This document shows, one piece after another, positions 28,783-37,064 of a stretch of DNA of 64,000 nucleotides; the first letter of the stretch is position 1; every line of letters begins with the position of its first letter. The DNA is taken from the NCBI RefSeq assembly GCF_003046475.1, contig NZ_PZZZ01000004.1, positions 159,097 through 223,096 of the forward strand, in the 5' to 3' direction. The notes below the pieces were generated by a model. That model was not told where the DNA came from and ran no database searches. It worked only from the letters and a program-made list of their open reading frames with translations. Both the position numbers and the translations under genes were made by a program. The DNA comes from Mycoplana dimorpha. GTDB taxonomy: Bacteria; Pseudomonadota; Alphaproteobacteria; Rhizobiales; Rhizobiaceae.

Positions 28783-30183
28783 ATGTCGGGACCTGCCGCG
28801 CTGCGCGCCCTGCCCTCGGTCGACCAGATGCTGAAAGCTGCGTCCGTTTCACCGCTCGTCGAACGCCACGGGAGGGTGGTGGTGACAAACGAACTGCGTG
28901 CGGTGCTCGGAGACATCCGCATCGCCGTGCGCGGCGGCGGTACGTTACCGGGTGAGGACGGCATCGTCGCCTCGCTGCTGAGCCGGCTTGATCAGCGCGA
29001 GTGCTCGACGCTTCGTCCGGTGTTCAACCTCACAGGCACGGTCCTGCACACCAACCTCGGCCGGGCTCTGCTCGCCGAGGAGGCCGTCGCCGCGTCCGTG
29101 GCTGCCATGCGCGACGCGGCAGCCCTTGAATTTGACCTTGCGACCGGCAAGCGGGGCGAACGCGACAGCCATCTGCAAGAACTGCTCTGCGAACTCACCG
29201 GCGCCGAGGCTGCCACCATCGTCAACAACAATGCGGCGGCCGTCCTGATCGCTCTCCACACCATCGGCGCCGGACGGCAGGCGATCGTCTCGCGCGGTGA
29301 GCTCATCGAGATCGGCGGTGCCTTTCGCATGCCCGACATCATGCAGAGCGCCGGCGTCGAACTCGTCGAGGTCGGCACGACCAACCGCACCCATGCGAAG
29401 GATTATATCAACGCGATCGGTGCCGAAACCGCGTTGATCCTCAAGGTACACACATCGAACTACCGGATCGAAGGCTTCACTGCCGCTGTCCCAGGTGCAG
29501 AGCTTGCGGCGATTGCACAGGAGGCCGGCGTGGTGCTCCTCAACGATCTCGGCGCCGGCACGCTGATCGATCTGTCGCGCTACGGTCTTGGTAGGGAGCC
29601 CACCGTGCGCGACGCCGTCGCGGAAGGCGCCGATCTGGTGACGTTTTCCGGAGACAAGCTGCTCGGCGGGCCGCAGGCGGGCTTCATCGTCGGCCGCAAG
29701 GATCTGATCGCGGAAATTAATCGCAACCCGCTGAAGCGGGCGCTGCGCGTCGACAAGATCCGCATCGCGGCGATGGCGGCCACCCTGAAGCTCTACCGCG
29801 ACCCCGATCGCCTGGCCTCCCGCCTTCCGACACTCAAAATGCTCGCCCGCCAGCAGGCTGAGATACGGGCACAGGCGGAACGGCTGGCCCCCGAAATCGG
29901 GGCTCTCCTGACGCCGCAGGGGTACACGGTCGAGGTCTGCTGTTGTTCGAGCCAGATCGGCTCCGGTGCACTTCCGGTCGAAACCATCCAAAGCGCGGGG
30001 ATCAGGATCGCAGCGCCGAGCGGAAGCGCGCTCGAGGCGCTGTCCGCCTTGTTCCGGTCCCTGCCCCGTCCGATCCTCGGCCGCCTGCAGGACGGCGCCC
30101 TCGTGCTGGACCTGCGGTGCCTGTCCGACGAGGCGGCGTTCCTGGAAAGCCTGTCCGAGGTCAGAGGTCATGCGGTGGCTTGA
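28783..30183 (+). CDS. selA: L-seryl-tRNA(Sec) selenium transferase
   Basis: PLP enzyme that turns Ser-tRNA(Sec) into Sec-tRNA(Sec) with selenophosphate. 466 residues; INLTG-type motif FNLTGTVLHTNLGRALL, the block TIVNNNAAAVLI, and the PLP lysine in VTFSGDKLLGGPQAG. Between fdhE and the Sel1-repeat gene, which it overlaps by 14 bases. Confidence 0.97.
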   Translation: MSGPAALRALPSVDQMLKAASVSPLVERHGRVVVTNELRAVLGDIRIAVRGGGTLPGEDGIVASLLSRLDQRECSTLRPVFNLTGTVLHTNLGRALLAEEAVAASVAAMRDAAALEFDLATGKRGERDSHLQELLCELTGAEAATIVNNNAAAVLIALHTIGAGRQAIVSRGELIEIGGAFRMPDIMQSAGVELVEVGTTNRTHAKDYINAIGAETALILKVHTSNYRIEGFTAAVPGAELAAIAQEAGVVLLNDLGAGTLIDLSRYGLGREPTVRDAVAEGADLVTFSGDKLLGGPQAGFIVGRKDLIAEINRNPLKRALRVDKIRIAAMAATLKLYRDPDRLASRLPTLKMLARQQAEIRAQAERLAPEIGALLTPQGYTVEVCCCSSQIGSGALPVETIQSAGIRIAAPSGSALEALSALFRSLPRPILGRLQDGALVLDLRCLSDEAAFLESLSEVRGHAVA

Positions 30184-30961
30184 TCGGATACTTCGGCGCG
30201 AACCCGAGGCTGCGGCCGAGGCCGACGCGATGGCCGATGCCCTTGCAGCGGCCAAGGCCGGCGACTACGCGACCGCGTTGCGGATCTGGACACCCTTGGC
30301 GCGAGCCGGTGTCCCACGCGCACAGAACAATATCGGTGCCTGTTTCACCGAAGGGATCGGCGTGCCCCAAAATCTCGAACTGGCGCTCAAATGGCTGCGG
30401 CTTGCTGCGGAGGCTGGCGATCCGGTCGGCGAGCGCAACTATGCGGCCTTTCACATGCAGGGGCTGAACGGCAGCGATCCGGATTACCGGACGGCCGCCG
30501 AATATTACCGGCGCGCAGCCGAAAAGGGAGACGCCCCGTCCCAGGACATGCTGAGCTGGCTGCTGCTCGAAGGCGAGGTCATGCCAGCCGACCCCGTCGA
30601 GGCCCGACGCTGGGCGGAAAGTGCCGCGGCGGCCGGCATCGCCTCCTCGATGACGCGGCTCGGCATGCTCTATCACGATGCGCTCGGCGCGGAGCGAGAC
30701 CCGAAGAGGGCCGCCGACTGGTGGCGGCAAGGCGCAGAGAGAGGTGACGCCGACGCTCAGGCGATGCTCGGCGCGGCCTGTCACATGGGCGCCGGCACGG
30801 CGCGCGACGGCGTGGCGGCATTGGCGTGGTTGATCCGGGCGACCAACGGCGGCAGCACGCTGGCGCAGCCGTTCATCGGCGCTGTCCGGGACAGTCTCTC
30901 GCCGGCCGATGCCGAGGAAGCGGAACGCCGGGCCGCGGAGCCGCTGTCTGGGAGGGCGTGA
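30170..30961 (+). CDS. Sel1-repeat protein between selA and selB
   Basis: 263 residues, no obvious signal peptide, built mostly of Sel1 (TPR-like) repeats of about 36 residues: AQNNIGACFTEGIGVPQNLELALKWLRLAAEAGD, then AAEYYRRAAEKGDAPSQDMLSWLL, SMTRLGMLYHDALGAERDPKRAADWWRQGAERGDADAQAMLG and a final one. Sel1 repeats mediate protein contacts; no enzymatic motif is seen. It overlaps selA by 14 bases and its TGA shares a base with the selB ATG, so its expression is locked to Sec synthesis. Its function is not known to me. Confidence 0.88.
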   Translation: MRWLDRILRREPEAAAEADAMADALAAAKAGDYATALRIWTPLARAGVPRAQNNIGACFTEGIGVPQNLELALKWLRLAAEAGDPVGERNYAAFHMQGLNGSDPDYRTAAEYYRRAAEKGDAPSQDMLSWLLLEGEVMPADPVEARRWAESAAAAGIASSMTRLGMLYHDALGAERDPKRAADWWRQGAERGDADAQAMLGAACHMGAGTARDGVAALAWLIRATNGGSTLAQPFIGAVRDSLSPADAEEAERRAAEPLSGRA

Positions 30962-32913
30962 TGATCGTCGGCACGGCGGGGCACATCGATCATGGCAAGA
31001 CGACGCTCGTCAAGGCGCTGACCGGTGTCGACACCGACCGCCTGAAGGAAGAGAAGGCGCGCGGCATCACCATCGAGCTCGGCTTTGCCTATGCCCGGTT
31101 CGCAGACGACGCGGTGACCGGCTTCATCGATGTCCCCGGCCACGAGCGCTTTATTCACACCATGCTCGCCGGTGCCGGCGGCATCGACTACGCGCTGCTG
31201 GTCGTTGCGGCGGACGACGGCATCAAGCCCCAGACCCGCGAACATCTCGCAATCCTCGACCTGCTCGGCATCGACCGCGGGCTCGTCGCGATCACCAAGG
31301 CGGACCTGGCCGCCCCTGCCCGCCTCGACAGCCTGATGGTAGAAATCGGCGGCATGCTGGCGTCCACCCATCTTCGCGATGCCGAGATCCTGCCCGTTTC
31401 GTCCGCAACCGGTGAGGGCATCAAGCCGCTCAGGGACCGGCTGGCCGCAGCCGAACGCGCCACGGTTGCCGCGAGTGCCGAAGGCTGCTTCCGGCTCGCC
31501 GTCGATCGCAGCTTCACGCTTCCGGGAAAAGGCACCGTGATCACCGGAACCGTGCTTTCCGGCTCGGTCGGCCTTGGCGACCGGGTGATGATCTCGCCCT
31601 CCGGACTTGTGGCACGGGTTCGGTCCATCCATGCCCAGAATCAGCAGGCCGAGCGCGGCTTTGCCGGCCAGCGGTGTGCGTTGAACCTGACCGGAGAGAA
31701 TATCTCTAAGGAGGCGGTGGGCCGCGGCGACCTGGTCGTCGATCCCTCCCTGCATGCCCCGACCGACCGCATCGATGCCGAGCTACGGGTGCTTGATAGC
31801 GAGGCGAAGGCAATCGGCGACTGGTTTCCGGCCCGCTTCCATCACGGCAGCGCCGAGGCCGGTGCGCGCATCGTCCCGCTCAAACGGCCGCTGGCGCCAG
31901 GCAGTCGCGGAAAGGTTCAGCTCGTACTCGACCGACCGATCGCCGCCGCCTTTGGCGACCGCTTCATCCTGCGCGACGTCTCGGCGCAACGCACCATCGG
32001 CGGCGGCCGACTTCTCGACCTGCGGGCGCCTTTGCGCAAACGGCGGTCCGCCGAGCGGCTGGACCTCCTTGATGCCGCGTCCCTGTCGCATCCCGGCTCT
32101 GCGCTTGCGGCGTTGCTCGATGTCCCGCCGTTTCTCGTTGATCTCGTGGCCTTTGCCCGGGACAGGGTGCTGTCCGAAGCGGACCTGCAGACGGCGATCG
32201 CCTTCGCGCAGGCCGACACGATTGAGGCTCCGCCGGCCCGGCACGCCATTTCCATACGCCGGCATGCCGAATTCTCCGACACCCTGCAGGGGATACTTGG
32301 CGCCTTTCACGCCGAGCACCCCGACCTGCAGGGGATCGGTCGCGAACGACTGCGGCTGCAGATGACCCCGCGCCTTCCTCCGCCGACCTTTCTGGCTGCG
32401 CTCAGGATCGAACAGGCGGCCGGGCGGCTGGTGCTCCAGGGCGCGTTCGTGCGACTGCCCGGACACGAAGTTCGGCTTAATGAGAGGGAGGAGGACCTTT
32501 ATGCGAAAATCCGCCCCTACCTGATGGAGGAGCAAAGATTTCGCCCGCCCCGGGTCCGCGACTTCGCCGAAATGCTGGGCCTCGACGAGCGGGAGATCCG
32601 ACGCGTCCTAAAACTCTGTGCCCGCCTCGGCCGTGTCGATGAAATTCGTCACGACCACTTCTTCATCCGCGGGACGACGGCGGAGATGGTCGAGATCATC
32701 AAGGATGTCGCCGCGCACGCGGAGCGGGGCGAGTTTTCCGCCGGCCACTTTCGCGACCGCGTCAACAACGGCAGGAAGGTCGCGATCGAGATCCTCGAGT
32801 TCTTCGACCGTCAGGGCGTCACGATCCGGCGCGGCGATGTCCGTCGGGTCAATCCGCACAGGCTTGATCTTTACGGGGAATCCGGAGCCGGGAGCGTCCC
32901 AGGGATCGTCTGA
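30961..32913 (+). CDS. selB: Selenocysteine-specific elongation factor SelB
   Basis: GTPase that delivers Sec-tRNA(Sec) to UGA codons flagged by a SECIS. 650 residues: G1 [18 protein letters not shown]2/switch [16 protein letters not shown]3 [14 protein letters not shown]4 ITKAD, EF-Tu-like beta-barrels, and carboxy-terminal winged helices (including [28 protein letters not shown] and [35 protein letters not shown]) that bind the SECIS. The ATG at 30961 starts exactly at the [12 protein letters not shown] family start. Confidence 0.97.
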   Translation: MIVGTAGHIDHGKTTLVKALTGVDTDRLKEEKARGITIELGFAYARFADDAVTGFIDVPGHERFIHTMLAGAGGIDYALLVVAADDGIKPQTREHLAILDLLGIDRGLVAITKADLAAPARLDSLMVEIGGMLASTHLRDAEILPVSSATGEGIKPLRDRLAAAERATVAASAEGCFRLAVDRSFTLPGKGTVITGTVLSGSVGLGDRVMISPSGLVARVRSIHAQNQQAERGFAGQRCALNLTGENISKEAVGRGDLVVDPSLHAPTDRIDAELRVLDSEAKAIGDWFPARFHHGSAEAGARIVPLKRPLAPGSRGKVQLVLDRPIAAAFGDRFILRDVSAQRTIGGGRLLDLRAPLRKRRSAERLDLLDAASLSHPGSALAALLDVPPFLVDLVAFARDRVLSEADLQTAIAFAQADTIEAPPARHAISIRRHAEFSDTLQGILGAFHAEHPDLQGIGRERLRLQMTPRLPPPTFLAALRIEQAAGRLVLQGAFVRLPGHEVRLNEREEDLYAKIRPYLMEEQRFRPPRVRDFAEMLGLDEREIRRVLKLCARLGRVDEIRHDHFFIRGTTAEMVEIIKDVAAHAERGEFSAGHFRDRVNNGRKVAIEILEFFDRQGVTIRRGDVRRVNPHRLDLYGESGAGSVPGIV

Positions 32914-32978
32914 ACTTCAATTCAGCGCAGGTCTGATGGCACAAACCTCAAGCAACATGGCGGGAACACATGGCAACA

Positions 32979-33005
32979 CTGCCCCAAGGCACCACCCTGG
33001 GGCAG
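32979..33005. terminator. Hairpin between convergent selB and DUF3618 genes
   Basis: 8-bp perfect stem (32979-32986 with 32998-33005), loop 11 bases, centrally placed in the 98-base convergent gap. There is no T run, so a bidirectional terminator is possible but not proven. Confidence 0.4.
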
Positions 33006-33011
33006 CATTCG

Positions 33012-33992
33012 CTAGCCTTTGTAGTCGCGCGCTTCCTCTGCGATGCGTTCCTTCGCCGCGTCGTGGACGTCGGAGGCAACAGCAGTTGCCCGACCGTATA
33101 GATCGGCAGCGGTTTCGCCGACCTTGTGCATCGCATCACTCGCCCGATCGGCGACGGCCTCGCGAAGCGCATCGGCAGGCTCGCCCATGATTTCGTCTTC
33201 CTGCTCGGTGTTGGGAAGCGCCGATCCGATCGCTGCCCCGACAGCAAATGCGAGCGCACCGCCCACCAACGGCTGTTCCCGAAACTGCGTCAACAGAGCT
33301 TGATTGAGGTTGGCCGTCTGATTGCTGATCGCGTTGCCGGCTGCGGCGGATTTTTCGCCGACACTTCGCCCGGCGTCGCTGATCGCGGATTGGACCCTTG
33401 CCGCGGACTCGGTTATCTGCGACCAGGACTGCGAAATCCAGCCGGATGCCTCGTCAAACAGCGTGCCGGCCTCGTCCCTGATGTCCTGGATCTGGTTTCC
33501 GGCGGCATCGGCGAATCCGCGGTACGTCCGGCCGGCTTCATCGATAAAGTGGCCCGCCCGCCGACCGGCCTTATCTGTCAGAGCCCGGAAGCGGTTGCCG
33601 CGCTCGTCGGAGAAATGACTGTATCGCTCACCGAACTGATCCTGCACGGGCTCGGTCCTCCTCACCGCGCCGGTGACCCTGGCGAGGGGATACTCTTCCC
33701 GCTCCGTCCGCCCCCCTGAACCGTTGGAAGCGGAGCCGGATTTGGCCATGAGCCAGGCGAGGCTGATGCCCATCAGCGCCACCGGGAGCGGGTTCGTCTT
33801 CAACGCCGTACCGAGATTGCTGACATACTCGGCGCCGCCGCTGTTCTTGGCGTACTCGATCAGCTCGTCGACCACTTGGCCGGGCGACATCCGCTCCTGA
33901 ATGGCATGCAGCTTCTCTTCGATGCGCTCGCGGTCGGCTTCGATCTCCGATTGAAGTTCGGCGGCGGTGCGATGGTCTTGATCGTGTTTCAT
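33012..33992 (-). CDS. DUF3618-domain envelope protein
   Basis: 326 residues. The amino-terminal TAAELQSEIEADRERIEEKLHAI is the DUF3618 domain, followed by a short hydrophobic segment (PLPVALMGISLAWLMA), a long Ala/Gly-rich, amphipathic helical middle (repeats of DEAGRTYRGFADAAG type) and a second glycine-rich hydrophobic stretch (VGGALAFAVGAAIGSALP). Function unknown; the family is often found with holin-like and stress proteins. ATGA overlap with the upstream gene, third in a minus-strand trio. Confidence 0.75.
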   Translation of the reverse strand: MKHDQDHRTAAELQSEIEADRERIEEKLHAIQERMSPGQVVDELIEYAKNSGGAEYVSNLGTALKTNPLPVALMGISLAWLMAKSGSASNGSGGRTEREEYPLARVTGAVRRTEPVQDQFGERYSHFSDERGNRFRALTDKAGRRAGHFIDEAGRTYRGFADAAGNQIQDIRDEAGTLFDEASGWISQSWSQITESAARVQSAISDAGRSVGEKSAAAGNAISNQTANLNQALLTQFREQPLVGGALAFAVGAAIGSALPNTEQEDEIMGEPADALREAVADRASDAMHKVGETAADLYGRATAVASDVHDAAKERIAEEARDYKG

Positions 33993-34408
33993 AGCCGATC
34001 TCCCCTGATCACTTCAGCGTCCTGCCGGAGCGATGTCGCGGTCCGGTCGAGCGAAAGATTGTTGGAGCGCAGCGCCCCGATCCCGCGTGAGATCATGGCC
34101 CATGCCAGGATGGCGACGATGACGCCGACGATAACGGCCGAAAGCGCATTGGCGTTCGGCCCGGTCATTCCCTGTGACACCAGGAAAGCAGCCAGCCCGG
34201 TCACCGCCGCACTCAGGAGAACGCCGATCGCTCCGATGGCGAAAACGAGACCGATGGCAAGAAGTTCGAGCCCGCCGAGGGCGCGGTCCATCTTTTCCGA
34301 GGCCTCGGCCTTAGCCAGGTCGATTTCCTTGCGAAAGAGCCCGGAAATGTCCGTGAGCAGACCGCCAACCAGTTCGGGGAGCGGACGATGGTCGCTGTGA
34401 TTAGCCAT
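33989..34408 (-). CDS. Phage-holin-III-like (DUF1469) membrane protein
   Basis: 139 residues: an amino-terminal amphipathic stretch LVGGLLTDISGLFRKEIDLAKAEASEKM and two strong membrane spans. This is the PF07332 'putative actinobacterial holin-X' type, which in rhizobia is a chromosomal stress-associated protein rather than a phage lysis protein; no phage genes are nearby. Overlaps both neighbours (8 bases with the one upstream, ATGA with the one downstream). Confidence 0.75.
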   Translation of the reverse strand: MANHSDHRPLPELVGGLLTDISGLFRKEIDLAKAEASEKMDRALGGLELLAIGLVFAIGAIGVLLSAAVTGLAAFLVSQGMTGPNANALSAVIVGVIVAILAWAMISRGIGALRSNNLSLDRTATSLRQDAEVIRGDRL

Positions 34409-35006
34409 TATACATACCCTCCTGATCCTGTGGGCCTTGTCGCACTGAGGTGGTTCCAGTCGAAGCTGTTCTCCGCGGGCGTCGCCGAGACGAGGCCATG
34501 ACGAAGCGGCTGGTCACCAGTCCCGCCAGTGCGGCCATTCCCAGGAAGGCCAGCGGCTGCCTGCGTCCGAAATCCTCAGCCATATGGGCGATCTCGCCCA
34601 GGTCGCGGTCCTTGATTTCGCCCGCGAAGTTCTGGAGGGAGTCGCCGATTTGTCGGGCATAGCGGCCGACCTCCGGTTGATCGCTCTGTTCGAGTTCTGC
34701 GCCGACTTTCGAAATGGCTGCAGCAACTCCGCTGACCTTGCTGGCGGCGAAGCCCTTCTGATCGGCAGCGAGCTTGCCTGCTGCCTCTTTCACCTGCCGC
34801 GTCTGATCTTTGGCGAGCTGCCCCAGCGTTTGCACGTCCTCTTGCAGGGATTGGGTCAGTTCGCCTGTGCTGCTCTGCGCCGTTCCCTGCCGAGGTTCAG
34901 TATCCCTTGGCTCGCCCGCAGTGGCCCGTGGTTCGGCCACACTCGGGTTCACTGGGCGTTGCCCCTCGGGAACGATCGTGCCGTCGCCTTCGAATGGGTT
35001 GCTCAT
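34401..35006 (-). CDS. Stress/nutrient-deprivation-type surface protein, first of the trio
   Basis: 201 residues. Disordered, Pro/Glu/Thr-rich start (SNPFEGDGTIVPEGQRPVNP), then a long helical region (LAKDQTRQVKEAAGKLAADQKG) and a membrane span (PLAFLGMAALAGLVTSRFVM) followed by an Arg-rich tail. Similar proteins in rhizobia carry the name 'nutrient deprivation-induced protein'; I infer that link from architecture and neighbours only. Three ATGs in a row at 35012-35004; GGGAGA just upstream suits the last one. An EcfG-like promoter lies upstream. Confidence 0.6.
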   Translation of the reverse strand: MSNPFEGDGTIVPEGQRPVNPSVAEPRATAGEPRDTEPRQGTAQSSTGELTQSLQEDVQTLGQLAKDQTRQVKEAAGKLAADQKGFAASKVSGVAAAISKVGAELEQSDQPEVGRYARQIGDSLQNFAGEIKDRDLGEIAHMAEDFGRRQPLAFLGMAALAGLVTSRFVMASSRRRPRRTASTGTTSVRQGPQDQEGMYNG

Positions 35007-35058
35007 CATCATTCTCCCGACTGATTTGCAGCCATCGACGGCCGCAATCCGTTTATGA

Positions 35059-35083
35059 AACAAACGGTCAATCGGATTGTTCC
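35059..35083 (-). promoter_or_regulatory. EcfG (general stress sigma factor)-like promoter
   Basis: On the minus strand, GGAAC (35083-35079) is followed after 16 bases by TGTT (35062-35059). The consensus for EcfG/RpoE2 of alphaproteobacteria is GGAAC-N16-17-CGTT, so the only deviation is one base in the -10 box. It stands 53 bases before the first gene of the DUF3618 trio. Confidence 0.55.
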
Positions 35084-35143
35084 AGCAGACTAGGACAACG
35101 ACCTGGCTCCGCCCTACGGAAAGCGGACCCACGGGAGATGAGC

Positions 35144-35248
35144 ATGGAAAAGATGACGATGACGGTTCTCGTAGCCGATGCTGCGAACTTTCGAGACGCC
35201 TCAATAAACCAAGCCAGCGATGCATCGATTTCAAGTTCCAGGCGTTAA
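35144..35248 (+). CDS. Possible small protein, 34 residues
   Basis: Open frame starting MEKMTMTVLVADAANFRD with GGGAG nine bases upstream, ending 27 bases before the YihY gene. No known family and no conservation evidence; it might be a leader of the following gene or chance. Confidence 0.2.
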   Translation: MEKMTMTVLVADAANFRDASINQASDASISSSRR

Positions 35249-35275
35249 CGCCTTCGGTTTGGTGGAGGCGTCGTC

Positions 35276-36367
35276 ATGTCTCGTGGACAGTTCATTATCA
35301 ACACTCCCGCAGCCTTGGCACTCGTAGGCCTCGGACTAGTGGCCGGTGTCTTGTCGCCGCGAGGAGACGCCCCCGCTCGGACCCTCGACAAAGGGACCGA
35401 TCGGAAAACGCAATCTGCGTCGGATGGCCGCGGAAGACATGCCGAACGCCCAACCGAAATTCCTGTACCGGGGCTGCTCGACGTATTCTGGAGAACCGTG
35501 AGTTCGGTCTCCGACGACAACGTCACGTTTGTCGCTGCCGGCGTCACCTTCTATTTGCTTCTCGCGCTGTTTCCGGCCCTTGCGGCCGTAGTGTCGCTCT
35601 ACGGGTTGCTTGCAGATCCCGCCGATATCTCCGCGCATATCCGCGACATGGCCGGCGTCCTGCCGCCGGCTGCCATTCAGATCTTCTCCGACCAGCTTCA
35701 GTCACTGATTCAGAACAGGAACACCACGCTAGGATTTGCATTCCTTGGCGGACTTGCGATCGCCCTGTGGAGCGCTCACAACGGCACGTTGGCGGTCTTC
35801 CAGGCCATGAACGTGGCCTACGATGAAAAGGAGAAGCGCGGCTTCATCCGGCTGAACCTGGTCGCGTTAGCCTTCACACTTGGCGCGATGGTGAGCGCGG
35901 CGTTGATGATCGGCGCCCTCGCCTTGCTGCCCGTGATCACCTCACATCTTTCGCTGACCCCGCTGAAGGAGAGTTTGACGCTGCTTGCCCGCTGGCCGTT
36001 CTTGCTGGCGATGATGTTCCTGGCGCTCACGGCGATTTATCGCTTCGGCCCGAGCCGCGAGCCAGCAAAAGTAAGGTGGATTACCTGGGGAGCGACCCTG
36101 GCCACATTCGCCTGGCTCCTGATGACGCTCGGCTTCTCCTGGTACCTCGACAACTTCGCGAACTACAATGCGACCTACGGCGCCCTCGGCGGGCTGATCG
36201 GATTCATGGTCTGGATGTGGCTTTCCGTTGCTGTTCTCATCGTCGGAGCGGAAGTGAACGCCGAACTCGAGCACCAGACGGAACGGGACTCGACAACCGG
36301 CCCACCGCAGCCGATCGGAGAACGGGGCGCATTTGTCGCCGACGATATTGGAAAGACCGTCGACTAG
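35276..36367 (+). CDS. YihY/BrkB-family inner-membrane protein
   Basis: 363 residues. After an amino-terminal hydrophobic segment and a charged linker come about six membrane spans with family blocks VTFVAAGVTFYLLLALFPALAAVVSLYGL, WSAHNGTLAVFQAMNVAYDEKEKRGF, and YNATYGALGGLIGFMVWMWLSVAVLIVGAEVNAELE. BrkB-type proteins are of uncertain function (once called RNase BN in error). Divergent from the stress trio, sharing its 269-base promoter region. Confidence 0.85.
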   Translation: MSRGQFIINTPAALALVGLGLVAGVLSPRGDAPARTLDKGTDRKTQSASDGRGRHAERPTEIPVPGLLDVFWRTVSSVSDDNVTFVAAGVTFYLLLALFPALAAVVSLYGLLADPADISAHIRDMAGVLPPAAIQIFSDQLQSLIQNRNTTLGFAFLGGLAIALWSAHNGTLAVFQAMNVAYDEKEKRGFIRLNLVALAFTLGAMVSAALMIGALALLPVITSHLSLTPLKESLTLLARWPFLLAMMFLALTAIYRFGPSREPAKVRWITWGATLATFAWLLMTLGFSWYLDNFANYNATYGALGGLIGFMVWMWLSVAVLIVGAEVNAELEHQTERDSTTGPPQPIGERGAFVADDIGKTVD

Positions 36368-36470
36368 GTCGCCGGTCCATTGGCGCCCTATCCCAAAATC
36401 AAGCGCAAGGATGGCAACGCCGCGACAATCGTGCTTTGCTGGCTGCGCTGCAACAGTGAAATCAGGCGAC

Positions 36471-36566
36471 GGAAGAGAACCATGCCCGGTGGCATGTCCG
36501 GACTTCAAATCCGGGTGGGGCAGCGAGGCTGTCTCGGGTGGGTTCGACTCCCATTCTCTTCCGCCA
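36471..36566 (+). tRNA. selC: tRNA-Sec (anticodon UCA)
   Basis: Selenocysteine tRNA. 8-bp acceptor stem (36471-36478 with 36555-36562), extended 6-bp D stem with a tiny 4-base loop (36481-36486 with 36491-36496), anticodon stem 36498-36502/36510-36514 with loop CUUCAAA and UCA at 36505-36507, a long extra arm, T loop UUCGACU, discriminator G and encoded CCA (36564-36566). The 8-bp acceptor and long D stem set it apart from ordinary tRNAs. About 3.6 kb from selB and upstream of the convergent secreted-protein/selD pair. Confidence 0.97.
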
Positions 36567-36641
36567 GCCTGACGGCCGAGATGCCGTCAGTTGGCAAGAG
36601 CATCGTCAAACCAGGCTTGAGGAAGAGGTCTTTCCAAATCC

Positions 36642-36998
36642 TCAGCAGCCCGTTTCCGCCGCCTTCGGCGCCATGGCAAGGTCGAGCCCGCGTGCGGTCG
36701 GCGGCTGCCAGGTGGTCGACGTAGCCGTCGCCCCTTGCGGATTTGTGCCGATATGCGCGCCACCGGTGCCGCCGGTCCAGCCGGTCGAGCCGCTGTTGCC
36801 CGGCGCCGTGCCGTCGGCGCTGGTCCGGTCGGGAGCAGTCCCCGGCTCCGCCTTGGCGCCTGCCTTGGGACCCGGGGTGACACAATCGGTTTTTCCTTTC
36901 GCGGTCTGCGCGAATGCCGGACCGGGGGGAACGGTGGTCAGCAGGCAAACGGCACCCAACGCTAATGCGGACTGGAGGGTGGTTATCAGGTTGCGCAT
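36642..36998 (-). CDS. Small secreted Gly/Thr-rich protein downstream of selD
   Basis: 118 residues with a clear signal peptide (MRNLITTLQSALALGAVCLL, cleavage near PAFAQ). The mature part is low-complexity, with a central GNSGSTGWTGGTGGAHIGTN then GATATSTTWQPPTARGLDLA and two cysteines (DC near the start, the last residue C). I have seen similar short exported proteins across rhizobia, but know no function. GGGAG precedes the start; 66 bases after selD on the same strand. Confidence 0.7.
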   Translation of the reverse strand: MRNLITTLQSALALGAVCLLTTVPPGPAFAQTAKGKTDCVTPGPKAGAKAEPGTAPDRTSADGTAPGNSGSTGWTGGTGGAHIGTNPQGATATSTTWQPPTARGLDLAMAPKAAETGC

Positions 36999-37064
36999 GG
37001 CGATCTCCCTTCGTGGTTCACCAACGGCGCTCGGCGGCGCTTGTTCCGCCGGAGACGGAAACCC

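Noticed and set aside
33989..34408. Phage holin suggesting a prophage.
   Set aside because: No integrase, capsid or lysis genes nearby; this family is chromosomal and stress-associated in rhizobia.
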